A stretch of DNA of 36,766 nt from Anaplasma capra (GTDB lineage Bacteria; Pseudomonadota; Alphaproteobacteria; Rickettsiales; Anaplasmataceae), in assembly GCF_025628805.1 (NCBI RefSeq), contig NZ_JAOTBG010000010.1, forward strand, positions 1-36,766. The letters run 5' to 3'. This document shows, one piece after another, positions 9,296-17,849 of this stretch (positions within the stretch are counted from its first letter, which is position 1; every line of letters begins with the position of its first letter). A program made the translations under genes and the position numbers. The notes beneath the pieces were generated by a model that searched no databases, was not told where the DNA came from, and was given only the letters and a program-made list of their open reading frames with translations.

Positions 9296-9379
9296 TGCCC
9301 GAAAGAAGACTCGAACTTCCACGACCGCGAGGTCACTAGCACCTGAAGCTAGCGCGTCTACCAATTCCGCCATTCGGAC
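9296..9379 (-). tRNA. tRNA-Leu (anticodon CAG)
   Basis: Read on the minus strand the sequence folds as a class II tRNA. The acceptor stem is GTCCGAA paired with TTCGGGC with one G-U pair. The D-arm contains GGCGGAATTGGTAGACGC. The anticodon stem CTAGC/GCTAG encloses loop TTCAGGT, which reads CAG. A variable arm (about GTGACCTCGCGGTC) and a T-arm with GTTCGAGTC follow. The discriminator is A and CCA is not encoded. The anticodon arm closely matches the E. coli tRNA-Leu(CAG). Confidence 0.95.
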
Positions 9380-9491
9380 TTTTAGCACTGTCGGAAACCA
9401 CCCACGAAAGGGCAAGCAAGTCCCCGAATTAAGTTGATTATTCAAGACCACCAAGTATATTGTTACAGTTTATACATGCAAAAGAGTCGGA

Positions 9492-10913
9492 ATGGAAGTT
9501 TTCGATGTGGAGAGGGTGTTTTTTGCGCAAGTTGACAGGGATACACTTGGTGTTCTGGTCAAGAATGCGTTGCATCAGGCAGATGGAGGGGAGCTGTTCC
9601 TGGAATTCTTTAACTCGGAATCTCTAAGCATAGAAAACGGCGTGGTAAAAAGTGCAGATTTTACTTTCCGCAAGGGCTTTGGCTTCAGGGCTTTCTGTGG
9701 CGATAGTACCGTAATTGCATGTTCTTCGGAGATAAACGAGAATGAAATACGTAAAGCTGCTTCTCTAGTTGAGGGCGCGGGCGATAACAGAGGCGCTCAT
9801 TTAGTAGACTTACGCGAGTGTAGTGCGCAGCTGTATCCCGGGACAAATCCTGTAAGCGAGATCCCATTCGCAAACAAGATTGATATTCTGCAAAATATTG
9901 ATGCATATCTGCGCGGCGCCAATCCACACGTAGCTCAGGTTAAGGTCGCAATCAGTACCCAGTGGCAAGTTGTGCATATTGTGAAAAAAGACGGCAGTGA
10001 AGTGGGGGACGTGAGACCCTTGGTCAGGCTGGACGTATATGTGCTGCTGGAAAAGGGTGGCAGAAAAGAGTGTGGCAGGGCAGGCCATGGCGGAAGAGCG
10101 TTATGCTCTGAATTTGTTAGTGAGGCCAGGTGGAAGAGGGTTGCGGATGAAGCTCTGCGCCAGTCCATGGTGAACATGGAAGCTGTGGCTGTACCCGCTG
10201 GAGAGATAACCGTAGTACTAGGACCGGGATTTCCTGGAGTGTTGCTACACGAGGCTGTTGGCCATGGTTTGGAGAGTGACTTCAATCGCAAGAAAATCTC
10301 CGCATTTTCTGATGCTATGGGCACCAAAGTGGCTGCTGAGGGCATTACGGTTGTTGATAATGGTGCAATGGAGGGCCGCAGAGGATCTCTTAACATAGAT
10401 GATGAGGGCACTGCTTCCCGTTGCAATGTGCTGATAGACAACGGGGTACTTGTTTCATATATGCATGACAATATGAACTCTATGCTTATGAACGTATCTT
10501 CCACTGGCAATGGGAGAAGAGAGAGCTATAAGAGTGTTGTGATGCCACGCATGACAAACACATACATGATGCCCGGAAGCTATACGCCCGGCGAAATAGT
10601 TTCAAGCGTGAAGCGCGGTATATATGCAGCTGATTTTGGTGGGGGACAGGTCGATATTACTTCCGGTCAGTTCGTGTTTTCAGCTTCGGAAAGCTACATA
10701 ATCGAAAACGGTAAAATGGGGCACCCGTTGAAAGGTGCTACGCTCATCGGCAGCGGTCCAGATATTCTGAAAAAGGTGTCTATGGTTGGAAACGATTTGT
10801 CACTAGATGCCGGCACTGGTACATGCTCTAAAAATGGTCAAAATGTACCAGTATGCGTTGGTCAACCAACACTGAAGATAGAGGCCATAACAGTAGGCGG
10901 CACGGACATGTAG
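9492..10913 (+). CDS. tldD: TldD family metalloprotease
   Basis: A 473-residue TldD homologue. TldD with PmbA/TldE forms a zinc-dependent protease acting on unfolded peptides, known from microcin B17 and CcdA processing. The active site motif HEAVGH lies at 253-258 within GPGFPGVLLHEAVGHGLESD. The family C-terminal stretches FGGGQVDITSGQFVFSASES and GATLIGSGPDIL are present. Full length for the family, beginning at ATG 9492. It converges on ychF and stands alone on its strand; a PmbA partner is not in this window. Confidence 0.94.
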   Translation: MEVFDVERVFFAQVDRDTLGVLVKNALHQADGGELFLEFFNSESLSIENGVVKSADFTFRKGFGFRAFCGDSTVIACSSEINENEIRKAASLVEGAGDNRGAHLVDLRECSAQLYPGTNPVSEIPFANKIDILQNIDAYLRGANPHVAQVKVAISTQWQVVHIVKKDGSEVGDVRPLVRLDVYVLLEKGGRKECGRAGHGGRALCSEFVSEARWKRVADEALRQSMVNMEAVAVPAGEITVVLGPGFPGVLLHEAVGHGLESDFNRKKISAFSDAMGTKVAAEGITVVDNGAMEGRRGSLNIDDEGTASRCNVLIDNGVLVSYMHDNMNSMLMNVSSTGNGRRESYKSVVMPRMTNTYMMPGSYTPGEIVSSVKRGIYAADFGGGQVDITSGQFVFSASESYIIENGKMGHPLKGATLIGSGPDILKKVSMVGNDLSLDAGTGTCSKNGQNVPVCVGQPTLKIEAITVGGTDM

Positions 10914-10990
10914 TAGTGTGGGTACACGCAAGGAACAGAGCGTAGAGGGATTCTGGAACAGCTCCCGAGGTTACGACGTGGGTGCTCCGG

Positions 10991-12085
10991 TTACTGATTC
11001 ACTCTGAAATGTATCACATCCCCATCCTGGACTATGTAATTTCTCCCCTCGAATCTGGTTTTCCCAGCGTCTCTACACCCGGATTCGCCACCGTGTTGCA
11101 CGTAGTCCTGAAAACTTATGGTCTCTGCCTTGATAAACACTTTTTCAAAATCGGTATGTATGACCCCAGCCGCTCTATCTGCTTTTGTATGTTTCTTTAT
11201 TGGCCATGCGCGGGCCTCTTTTGGTCCTACAGTAAAAAAGGTTATTAGATCGAGTAGTTCATACATACCGCGCACTACCACATCTATTCCTGGCTCCTCT
11301 AGGCCGATTTCCTTCAGGAATATCCTCCTCTCCTCTTCGTCATCAATGCTAAGGATATCGGACTCCAATTTTGCCGATAGAAAGCAGCACCTACTGTTCC
11401 TTTCCTGAGCCATTTTACTTACGGCGCTTGATAATGCATTGCCCTCCACCGCGTCAGCATCCCCCACATTACAGACATACATCACAGGTTTGCTTGAGAG
11501 AAGTTGCAGCTGCCTCAGCTCGTCCGGGTCCACGTCACCAGTAACGCTTCTCGCCGGCATCCCGCGCTCCAAGGTTCCTAGAATATCTTCCAGAATAGTC
11601 AACTTGCTTTTGGCTTCCTTACCGGATTTTACTGCTTTTTCCAAATTCGGCAGGCGACGTTTTATGCTGTCAATATCGGCCATGATTAACTCCACCTCTA
11701 CTACCTCAGCATCACTCACTGGGTCTACAACCTGGTGTACATGGCTAATATCGCTATCTTCAAAGCAACGCAGCACGTGCATTATCGCATCAACATCTCT
11801 TATGTGGCCCAGGAATTTATTTCCCAGACCTTCGCCACTACTTGCGCCCCTGACCAGCCCTGCAATATCCACGAATTCCACTTGGCTGAACACAATTTTC
11901 TGGGAGCCAGCAATAGCTGCAAGTGTTCTAAGTCTCGCATCGTGCACCACTGCCATTCCCGCGTTGGGCTCGATCGTGCAAAACGGGTAATTCGCCACTT
12001 CCGCTGACGCTGTCTTAGTAAGTGCGTTGAACAGGGTTGATTTTCCCACGTTAGGAAGCCCTACTATTCCGCAATTTAATCCCAT
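10991..12085 (-). CDS. ychF: Redox-regulated ATPase YchF (Obg-related)
   Basis: YchF/OLA1 is a conserved P-loop protein that binds ribosomes and prefers ATP. The protein has 364 residues from ATG 12085, the usual size. The Walker A/G1 motif GLPNVGKST is at residues 8-16, and FVDIAGLVRGASSGEGLGNKFL contains the G3 DxxG. The C-terminal TGS-like domain ends with IVQDGDVIHFRVNQ. The frame opens to 12127, but family members start at MGLNCGIVGLPNVGK. It converges with tldD across a 77-nt gap. Confidence 0.95.
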   Translation of the reverse strand: MGLNCGIVGLPNVGKSTLFNALTKTASAEVANYPFCTIEPNAGMAVVHDARLRTLAAIAGSQKIVFSQVEFVDIAGLVRGASSGEGLGNKFLGHIRDVDAIMHVLRCFEDSDISHVHQVVDPVSDAEVVEVELIMADIDSIKRRLPNLEKAVKSGKEAKSKLTILEDILGTLERGMPARSVTGDVDPDELRQLQLLSSKPVMYVCNVGDADAVEGNALSSAVSKMAQERNSRCCFLSAKLESDILSIDDEEERRIFLKEIGLEEPGIDVVVRGMYELLDLITFFTVGPKEARAWPIKKHTKADRAAGVIHTDFEKVFIKAETISFQDYVQHGGESGCRDAGKTRFEGRNYIVQDGDVIHFRVNQ

Positions 12086-12267
12086 TGTAAACTTAATATG
12101 ACCCTCGTATGGGGGGCATTCTAGCACTTAACAAGAATTTTAGATACTAGATTTACTCTAGTGCTGCTTGTCGCAGTTCTTTCAGATGAGCATTTCAAAC
12201 TTCCATGTGGTGTGGTAGTGGCTAAGCCGGACATGGAGAACACCAATGCTGTGCCGCAGCCGCCGCT

Positions 12268-12774
12268 CTAGTTTGTGGCAGGGGACACTCTGTAGCATAG
12301 AACCGCAGCATGTGCAGCAATGCCCTCTTCCCTGCCTATGAACCCTAGCCCCTCTGTGGTTACGGCCTTAACATTCATAGCTGACGCATCCATGTTCAAC
12401 AACTGAGACATAAATGCTTTCATCCTGTTGACATGAGGCATGATTTTCGGATGTTCGCAGACCACCGTCAGATCAAAGTTCAACATAGCATATCCTTTTG
12501 CAAGAGCCCTTTTTTGTGCCTCTAACAGAAAGTGGGAGGAGCGCATGCCCTGCCACCTCGGGTCTGTGTTGGGGAAATGCTCCCCTATGCTTCCCTCTCC
12601 CACGCAGCCCAGTAGAGCGTCTACTAATGCATGTATTCCTACGTCACCATCCGAGTGTGCTTCAATTCCCTTGTGGAACGCTATCTCTACTCCACACACA
12701 ACTATGTGGCCACCTTCAGGGGGAGAACAGGAAAACCTGTGCACATCATAACCTATGCCTACCCTGAAGGGCAT
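12268..12774 (-). CDS. ispF: 2-C-methyl-D-erythritol 2,4-cyclodiphosphate synthase
   Basis: IspF makes 2-C-methyl-D-erythritol 2,4-cyclodiphosphate in the MEP route to isoprenoids. From the ATG at 12774 it has 168 residues, near the usual 157-165. The zinc-site motif GYDVHRF (Asp10, His12) and AHSDGDVGIHALVDALLG are visible, as is the C-terminal ATTTE-like stretch VKAVTTEGLGFIGREEGIAAHAA, written here only in part as TTEGLGFIGREEG. The upstream extension to 12834 is not family-like. It follows ispD by 76 nt on the same strand, so the two sequential pathway enzymes are probably one operon. Confidence 0.95.
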   Translation of the reverse strand: MPFRVGIGYDVHRFSCSPPEGGHIVVCGVEIAFHKGIEAHSDGDVGIHALVDALLGCVGEGSIGEHFPNTDPRWQGMRSSHFLLEAQKRALAKGYAMLNFDLTVVCEHPKIMPHVNRMKAFMSQLLNMDASAMNVKAVTTEGLGFIGREEGIAAHAAVLCYRVSPATN

Positions 12775-12850
12775 AACCTGGAACCGCAACAACAAGGGCA
12801 GCATTCTACAGCGGTTAGGTACGCTCTGCAACACGTTTGATGTGCATCGA

Positions 12851-13576
12851 TCACTTCGTTACTCCATGGAGCGCGATATCGCCAGACAGGTGCAATTTTG
12901 CCCTGAGTAGATCTTCAGACGTGGTGATCTTAAAGTTGTTGAATTGTCCTTCGGTGGTTGCAACAGACATTCCGCATTCTAACATGATAGCAGAATCATC
13001 CGTGAAGTACTTTTCGGGATTTGCGTTGTGCACTCTTCTGTGGCAGGCACGCAGGTCTGGGTACTTATACACCTGGGGCGTCTGTACTATGCGCGCCGAT
13101 TCCCGGTCAACACTTCCAGCTATGCACCCATGAGCAACGGTGTGTATTGTTTCAACTGGAGATAAAACAGGCACTACTCCGGAATGGAGAGCGAGCGCAC
13201 TGGTAATTGTGTTTTCCGGTATTGCTTGCGCGAATGGGCGGCAGGCATCATGAATGGCGACTAGATCGGGGTTAATGTGTTCCAAGCTGTCAAGGCCAAT
13301 ACGCACGGAATCTTGCCTTCTGTTGCCGCCATGCACTGGAGGTAGCAACCTGTCTGCTATGGTTACAGGTACAGATTTAATTGCATTTTGATACAGTGCG
13401 TCATGCCCACTGCCAATAACCACCCTCACCCTATGTATGTAGGGCGCAAAAGAGCTAACGATCGCGTGCCACATTACCTCCTGTTCGTGTATCTTTACGT
13501 ACTGCTTAGGTAGCCCAGTGGTGCCAAGCCTGCTGCCCTTCCCCGCAGCCACAATAACCATAACGCAAACGCACAT
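12851..13576 (-). CDS. ispD: 2-C-methyl-D-erythritol 4-phosphate cytidylyltransferase
   Basis: IspD couples MEP to CTP, giving CDP-methylerythritol. The nucleotide-binding motif VAAGKGSRLGTTGLPKQY is near the N-terminus, followed by the GGNRRQDSV and AIHDACRPF stretches characteristic of the family. It has 241 residues from ATG 13576, or 236 from an ATG at 13561; neither has a strong ribosome site. A perfect TTGACA on the minus strand at 13635-13640 could be its -35 box. It is upstream of ispF in what looks like a two-gene MEP operon. Confidence 0.94.
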   Translation of the reverse strand: MCVCVMVIVAAGKGSRLGTTGLPKQYVKIHEQEVMWHAIVSSFAPYIHRVRVVIGSGHDALYQNAIKSVPVTIADRLLPPVHGGNRRQDSVRIGLDSLEHINPDLVAIHDACRPFAQAIPENTITSALALHSGVVPVLSPVETIHTVAHGCIAGSVDRESARIVQTPQVYKYPDLRACHRRVHNANPEKYFTDDSAIMLECGMSVATTEGQFNNFKITTSEDLLRAKLHLSGDIALHGVTK

Positions 13577-13634
13577 AGAATCGTGCTAAGGAATAGGAGA
13601 CAATGCTACACTTGTTTAGGGTATTTTCCAAGGA

Positions 13635-13640
13635 TGTCAA
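13635..13640 (-). promoter_or_regulatory. Candidate -35 box for ispD-ispF
   Basis: The minus strand reads a perfect TTGACA here. A weak -10 match (TAAACA) lies 16 nt downstream on the minus strand, at plus 13613-13618. The implied start site is about 30 nt upstream of the ispD ATG at 13576. The weak -10 keeps confidence low. Confidence 0.35.
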
Positions 13641-13843
13641 ATATTAGTCTATGGTAGGGCTTATGAGCACTTTACTACTATATCATTGATGACAACTGAA
13701 AATTGTGCACGCTAATTTCTGTTATTGTTGCTGTATACGTATCACTGTGTTAGCCTGAGCCCCACGCAGCATGTGGCTGGGTTCACGGCTGTAGGATCCA
13801 TGACAATGCATAAAGGTCCCCGTTTGGGTAGTACGCGTGGTAT

Positions 13844-13865
13844 GTGCAGCCTAGCTAGGCTGCAC
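13844..13865. repeat. Perfect 22-bp palindrome (operator or hairpin candidate)
   Basis: The two halves GTGCAGCCTAG and CTAGGCTGCAC are exact reverse complements with no spacer. It lies 92 nt upstream of the ATG at 13958 and about 270 nt from ispD. In DNA this symmetry suits a dimeric regulator; in RNA it would form a strong hairpin, followed by CC then ACATTAGCCTTTT, so a weak terminator is another reading. Confidence 0.6.
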
Positions 13866-13957
13866 CCACATTAGCCTTTTGATGCATCAAGTTTGTGAGC
13901 GCACTGCTCATTCGTTGTCCGGGTCGTCGTTCTTTTCATGTTCAACGTGGGGGAGTT

Positions 13958-15802
13958 ATGCCTACTAAGCAGCGGACTACTAGCAACTCAAATTCCGAAT
14001 CCAAGAAGAATTCACGAAATGAAGGCGTAGGCAAGTCTGGCAGCCAGGGACTAGAAGCAAGTCAAAGTGAGGAAGAGCTAAGGGGCACTCCATCCCAAAA
14101 AGAAGACTGCGATGAAGGTCTGGCTGAGCTTAAGAACCGTATTGCGGTTCTTCACAAAGAGTTAGTCCAGTTAGAAAGCGAACTCGTACAGTCCCGCAAT
14201 GAGCAACATGAGGCCTTTAGTAAGTATGCGGAGCTTGCATATAAGACCCAAGGAATAGTAGCCCCCGTGGTACTTTGTTTGATGGTGCTAGGGCTCTCTG
14301 TATCAGCCGCAATACTCATACGAAACGCTGTAACGATTTCCAGGCTTTTCTCCAAAGGCTTCTCAAATGGAATGAAAGCACTATTTTCTGGTGCACATCC
14401 ACTGCAGCTTAAAATCGCATTCGCTGCAGCGTTGCCGCTATTGGTCTTAGCGATTTCCCTAGCGTTATATGTTACGTGCAGTGGGTACAAACGTAGAAAA
14501 GCTCTTGCAGAGGTGATCGACAACGGCGTTGAAAAGTACAACGCTTGTTATGAGCTTCAAACCAAGATTTCGTACGGCCAGCTCGCCCTTCAATCTGCTA
14601 TGGTGTCTGTTACGGATACCAGCATAAAGCAGCTGCAGTTTGTGCAGCAAGGTATCTTAATGTGTGCAGGCGAGCTTGATGATATGCACAAGTTCAGGCT
14701 CCGCCTGGACAACGAAATTAACGACATTCAGAGGCGCATTCCAGGTGTGACTGAGGAGATCAAGAAACACACCGATGAAGCACTAGAGTGGAATCTAGCT
14801 CGTACTAAAAGCATTCTGGAGGGAACAGAAGGGCGCCTAAGGGAAATGGGTAATGAGCTGGCGCGCTATTTGGATGATGTTAAAACCCTTATTGACGACG
14901 CACGCAATACCGCGAGTGCTACCCAGAACCTTATTGATTCAGCTGTGCAGAGGCATATCTCCGAGGTAATCAGTAAGGTTGCGGAGGTTAGCGAGGGCTT
15001 TGTGCAGCTCCGGAAGAGCGTTTCTCACTATCTGCAGAAAAGTGAGGGGCTTGTTGCGCAGGAAGTGAAGACCGCCCTAGACAGCCGCATGACGAACCTG
15101 CAGTCCATGTACAAACTGTGGAATTGCGAAACAAACTCCGTGGATAAAGTTTGTAAGACGCTGGTGGATGCTTCAACGGCAATAGATGCCATAATTAGAC
15201 ATGCAGATGCCAAAAAGTGTCTTAATGCAGTGAAGTATGATGAATCTAGTACACAACAGGGCAACTTGTACGACAAGATACTCGCAATGAGTAAGGCGAT
15301 AGCACAAGCTGTGAAAACGTATCAGGCGAGACCCGCAGGTACTGATGAGGCGAACCATTGCAGGAATGTGCTACGTACTCTAGATAACCAGCTATTTGGC
15401 AGCAAAGGTGTGTTCAAAAACGAAGACGTGTATGCAGCCTTCATAAAGAAGGCTATGAAGTGCACAGAAGACGATCAGGGTATAATTGATACTGCTAAAT
15501 ATTCTCAAATAGTAACACTGCTGAAGAATTTCACAAATGCACAGGACGGGTTTTTTGTATTTCTTCCGTACTTGACAACATCATCCATGGCTATAGATCA
15601 CATGCGGGTTTCTATTGAACATATGACCGGAGTGTGTGAGCGTCTGGCTGCTCTATCGAATGAGTTGTTTGAATCGACAAGAATACCGGAGGAAGCGCTC
15701 GGGGCTTCTACGAATCCCCCCGACTCCCATGTTACGAACGTGGCTGCACAGTCTGCCGCACAACACCCCTCGAAATCGGGAGCTCTGCCCCCGCAGCTCT
15801 AG
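13958..15802 (+). CDS. Coiled-coil protein with a central-N-terminal membrane hairpin (Inc-like layout)
   Basis: I do not recognise this 614-residue protein by name. Residues 1-50 are hydrophilic, Ser/Lys/Glu-rich and probably disordered. Residues 53-95 look like a coiled coil (LKNRIAVLHKELVQLESEL). Two hydrophobic helices follow at about 99-121 and 153-174. The remaining ~440 residues are mostly helical and heptad-like, ending in a Pro/Ser-rich tail. There is no signal peptide. Two close membrane helices with long coiled coils recall Chlamydia Inc proteins and host-vacuole membrane proteins of Anaplasmataceae, but that is topology only. The ATG at 13958 is chosen because GGGGGAG precedes it directly; a GTG at 13895 is in frame upstream. 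Confidence 0.85.
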   Translation: MPTKQRTTSNSNSESKKNSRNEGVGKSGSQGLEASQSEEELRGTPSQKEDCDEGLAELKNRIAVLHKELVQLESELVQSRNEQHEAFSKYAELAYKTQGIVAPVVLCLMVLGLSVSAAILIRNAVTISRLFSKGFSNGMKALFSGAHPLQLKIAFAAALPLLVLAISLALYVTCSGYKRRKALAEVIDNGVEKYNACYELQTKISYGQLALQSAMVSVTDTSIKQLQFVQQGILMCAGELDDMHKFRLRLDNEINDIQRRIPGVTEEIKKHTDEALEWNLARTKSILEGTEGRLREMGNELARYLDDVKTLIDDARNTASATQNLIDSAVQRHISEVISKVAEVSEGFVQLRKSVSHYLQKSEGLVAQEVKTALDSRMTNLQSMYKLWNCETNSVDKVCKTLVDASTAIDAIIRHADAKKCLNAVKYDESSTQQGNLYDKILAMSKAIAQAVKTYQARPAGTDEANHCRNVLRTLDNQLFGSKGVFKNEDVYAAFIKKAMKCTEDDQGIIDTAKYSQIVTLLKNFTNAQDGFFVFLPYLTTSSMAIDHMRVSIEHMTGVCERLAALSNELFESTRIPEEALGASTNPPDSHVTNVAAQSAAQHPSKSGALPPQL

Positions 15803-15833
15803 GATTGGGAGCTGCTCCTGCGGCTCTGCAGCA
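15778..15833. repeat. Imperfect tandem duplication of about 29 nt at the 3' end of the coiled-coil gene
   Basis: GGGAGCTCTGCCCCCGCAG and GGGAGCTGCTCCTGCGG, each followed by a CTCT-containing stretch ending ATT, occur in tandem. The stop codon lies at the end of the first copy. The copies differ by several substitutions and a small indel. The unit may mark slippage that moves the C-terminus between strains. Confidence 0.45.
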
Positions 15834-15881
15834 TTAACGTCCCCGTAGCCTTCGCAGGAACGGCGATCGCAAATTGCGGCA

Positions 15882-16382
15882 CTAATCCCCGTCCTCGAAT
15901 GGAGAAACCTTGACTGCAGATGCAAGCTCCGCCTTCCACTCTACAAGTTTGTGCTTTATATCAGAATAGCTTAGCCCAAGTATAGAAGCCGCGAATACTG
16001 CGGCGTTTGCGGCCCCAGCTGCCCCAATAGACATAGTGGCAACAGGGGCACCCCTGGGCATTTGGACTATAGATAACAAGCTGTCCAGGCCATTCAAACA
16101 TTCACTCTTTATCGGCACGCCTATAACTGGGATATCTGTTAATGAGGCTACCATACCGGGTAGGTGTGCGGCTCCACCTGCGCCGGCAATTATCACCTTG
16201 ACGCCCCTTTCGTGTGCGGCTTTCGCGAAGCTGTATAGCCTGTCAGGCGTCCTGTGAGCGGATATTACCATGACCTCGAATGAAACTCCCAACTCGTCCA
16301 AAAGAAGAGTTGCCGCGCTCATGGTGCGAAAGTCAGACTTGCTGCCCATGATTACCGAGACTTGCGCGCCGCGCTCACTCAC
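15882..16382 (-). CDS. purE: 5-(carboxyamino)imidazole ribonucleotide mutase
   Basis: PurE (class I) converts N5-CAIR to CAIR in purine synthesis. This 166-residue protein shows [11 protein letters not shown] near the N-terminus, [14 protein letters not shown] with the catalytic-site His, and the glycine-rich [18 protein letters not shown], all diagnostic. The GTG start at 16382 overlaps the last 8 nt of the upstream thioredoxin-like gene and is preceded by GGGGGAA, which supports translational coupling. Purine synthesis being intact is expected for Anaplasma. Confidence 0.96.
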   Translation of the reverse strand: MSERGAQVSVIMGSKSDFRTMSAATLLLDELGVSFEVMVISAHRTPDRLYSFAKAAHERGVKVIIAGAGGAAHLPGMVASLTDIPVIGVPIKSECLNGLDSLLSIVQMPRGAPVATMSIGAAGAANAAVFAASILGLSYSDIKHKLVEWKAELASAVKVSPFEDGD

Positions 16383-16929
16383 TTCTACGTTCCCCCACGG
16401 TTATGGAATCCATGATGGATCGCAGTGCCTGTGAGCTGGTTACATTGCCCGCGGGCAGGCTGCCGTTCCCTAGCACTGCTATGTACGGTATTCTCCCATC
16501 AAAGTGTACACCCTTGCCTGCCAAAGCGTACGCAAGCTTGCCGTGATAGGCGGACGACACGTTGTACGGCACGAAGTTTATTTTTTTTTGTGATAGCAAA
16601 AATCCCGCAAGTCTATCTCTGTTCGTATCTAGCGAAATTATTATGGGCTCAACACCCCTGTACGCACTTATTATTCCTATAACCTCTGGCATTTTCTCCA
16701 CGCAATTGCTGCACCAGGAGGTGTATAGCACCAGAAGTGTGGGGCCAGCGCCTATTTTCGACACTAAACCGTATAGGGCTTCGTCTGAGTCTATCTCCTG
16801 AATTTTTATTGAAGACCGTTCCAGCTCTAGTTCATAGTTATTGACGCTTCCGATCAATATGAATGATGCAACCGCAAGTACGCAAAAAGCAGCTATGAAG
16901 CACTTATTGTATAGCACCTTGGGAACCAT
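16375..16929 (-). CDS. Membrane-anchored thioredoxin-like protein
   Basis: A 184-residue protein with an N-terminal membrane anchor (about residues 9-28) and a thioredoxin fold. The active-site motif is SWCSNC, with Cys73 and Cys76, inside the strand [17 protein letters not shown]. It resembles TlpA/ResA-type periplasmic reductases that support cytochrome c maturation or envelope disulfide exchange, but the CSNC dipeptide does not settle its redox role. GGAG lies 6 nt before the ATG. It overlaps purE by 8 nt, an odd pairing of envelope redox and purine synthesis. Confidence 0.82.
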   Translation of the reverse strand: MVPKVLYNKCFIAAFCVLAVASFILIGSVNNYELELERSSIKIQEIDSDEALYGLVSKIGAGPTLLVLYTSWCSNCVEKMPEVIGIISAYRGVEPIIISLDTNRDRLAGFLLSQKKINFVPYNVSSAYHGKLAYALAGKGVHFDGRIPYIAVLGNGSLPAGNVTSSQALRSIMDSITVGERRSE

Positions 16930-17176
16930 AGCGAACTCCAGACAAGACCTTCACACCTCGCAATTATGGACTTCAAGTGGATAACTCACAAGATTTTTAT
17001 GGATTCAGACGTAGTTGGGTCTCCTACAGCGCCGTGCATCCCTGCATTCTCGGATTGAAGTTTTGCGCCGCACAGTTGCCATGCAGGTTTGCATACAGTG
17101 TGCACCTCGTCACCACTAGAGTGTGTAGTAGGTGCACTTTTGCTGTTGCTGATTAAAAATCCCGCACTTCCCTTTC

Positions 17177-17392
17177 ATGGGCGCTCCAATGTACTTCTAC
17201 ATTGTGCCACTTGTGCTGTATGCATCCGTTGTGGCGTCATTTACCGGTCTGAAGGCGTATTATGGCATGCCGAAGATATTTGTTTTTGCTCATGGTTGGG
17301 GATCTGTAGCTCGGGTACGGCTAGGTAGCCAAAATGATGACGCGCGGCCTTCCGAGCCTACGCTTAATTCAGCCTATGCACCGGCCTCTTAG
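17177..17392 (+). CDS. Possible small membrane protein
   Basis: A 71-residue frame starting at ATG 17177 (or ATG 17189). It has one N-terminal hydrophobic segment (YFYIVPLVLYASVVASF), then a positively charged middle (WGSVARVRLG) and a polar tail. This is a credible single-pass membrane protein, but there is no good ribosome site and I cannot name a family. It could equally be an open frame in noncoding DNA. Confidence 0.35.
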   Translation: MGAPMYFYIVPLVLYASVVASFTGLKAYYGMPKIFVFAHGWGSVARVRLGSQNDDARPSEPTLNSAYAPAS

Positions 17393-17530
17393 TTGCGCAC
17401 TTCGCTGTAGTAGCTGCGGATGCGCTGGTTGTTTTACCTGTTTGTAGCGTTGATGTAGGGTGCTCAATGCTAGAATCTGTCTATCTGCCTCGGGATCTAA
17501 TGCGCACTTGAATAGGATTAGGGGAATTAA

Positions 17531-17670
17531 CTCCGTACAGTAACAAAAGGGCCCGGAGCACGGTTTGGAAAGGGCTTTGCCGATGAAAGTAAGCCAAACC
17601 CTGCGAATCACGCAGGGTCCGGCCGCGTTGCCTGCAGTGTGTTTGAGTCACACAGACTGCGCAATTGCCC
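17531..17670 (+). ncRNA. Candidate structured RNA with competing stems
   Basis: Several strong complementary segments fall within 140 nt. They are an 8-bp hairpin ACCCTGCG/CGCAGGGT with a 5-nt loop (17598-17618), a 7-bp stem GGTTTGG (17562-17568) with CCAAACC (17594-17600), GGCTT/AAGCC (17573-17577 with 17591-17595), CTCCG/CGGAG (17531-17535 with 17554-17558) and GTGTG/CACAC (about 17637-17653). Some share bases and cannot form together. I checked for RNase P, tmRNA, SRP and 6S hallmarks and saw none. The strand is a guess because the pairs work on both strands. Confidence 0.3.
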
Positions 17671-17791
17671 TCTGTGCAGATTGTCACTAAGCAAAGCTGG
17701 CAGCTATGGGAAATCCCCGCGTTTTGTCAATATGAATCAGCGCTGGCAAGCCTGTAGCGCTTAATCGCGAAATTTGCTCCCTAATATGGAC

Positions 17792-17819
17792 TTGATACTT
17801 TTTCCCGATGATGTAGACT
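17792..17819 (+). promoter_or_regulatory. Candidate sigma-70 promoter for ihfA
   Basis: TTGATA (17792-17797) and TAGACT (17814-17819) are separated by 16 nt and would start transcription about 25 nt before the ihfA ATG. Each box matches the consensus in at least four of six bases. Confidence 0.4.
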
Positions 17820-17849
17820 TATCTGGTCTTCTGTGCTAGGTGCTAAATT

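Larger units (their letters stand above)
13577..13957. other. Divergent intergenic region between ispD and the coiled-coil membrane protein
   Basis: A 381-nt region without a convincing gene. It contains the candidate ispD -35 box (13635-13640, minus) and a perfect palindrome at 13844-13865. No plus-strand promoter could be assigned with confidence. It most likely holds the promoters of both flanking genes. Confidence 0.6.
16930..17849. other. Gene-poor region upstream of ihfA
   Basis: This 920-nt stretch is the longest without an assigned conserved gene. It contains one possible small membrane-protein gene (17177-17392), a cluster of strong inverted repeats (about 17531-17670) that suggests a structured RNA, and a candidate ihfA promoter at 17792-17819. 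Other frames in it look like chance. It could include a degraded gene. Confidence 0.6.

Noticed and set aside
9158-9454. Minus-strand 98-codon open frame
   Set aside because: It runs through tRNA-Leu; the apparent protein is a translation of the tRNA and its flanks.
12128-12267. Plus-strand frame ending in a Pro-rich tail near 12270 in the ychF-ispF gap
   Set aside because: It gives at most about 37 residues from a GTG without a ribosome site and ends at the ispF terminus. It may be a gene remnant but cannot be supported.
17401-17849. Possible RNase P RNA, tmRNA or 6S RNA in the ihfA upstream gap
   Set aside because: The RNase P core GAGGAAAGTCC, a tmRNA T-arm TTCGA with CCA, and the 6S bubble pattern were not found on either strand. 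Only an unclassified structured segment remains.
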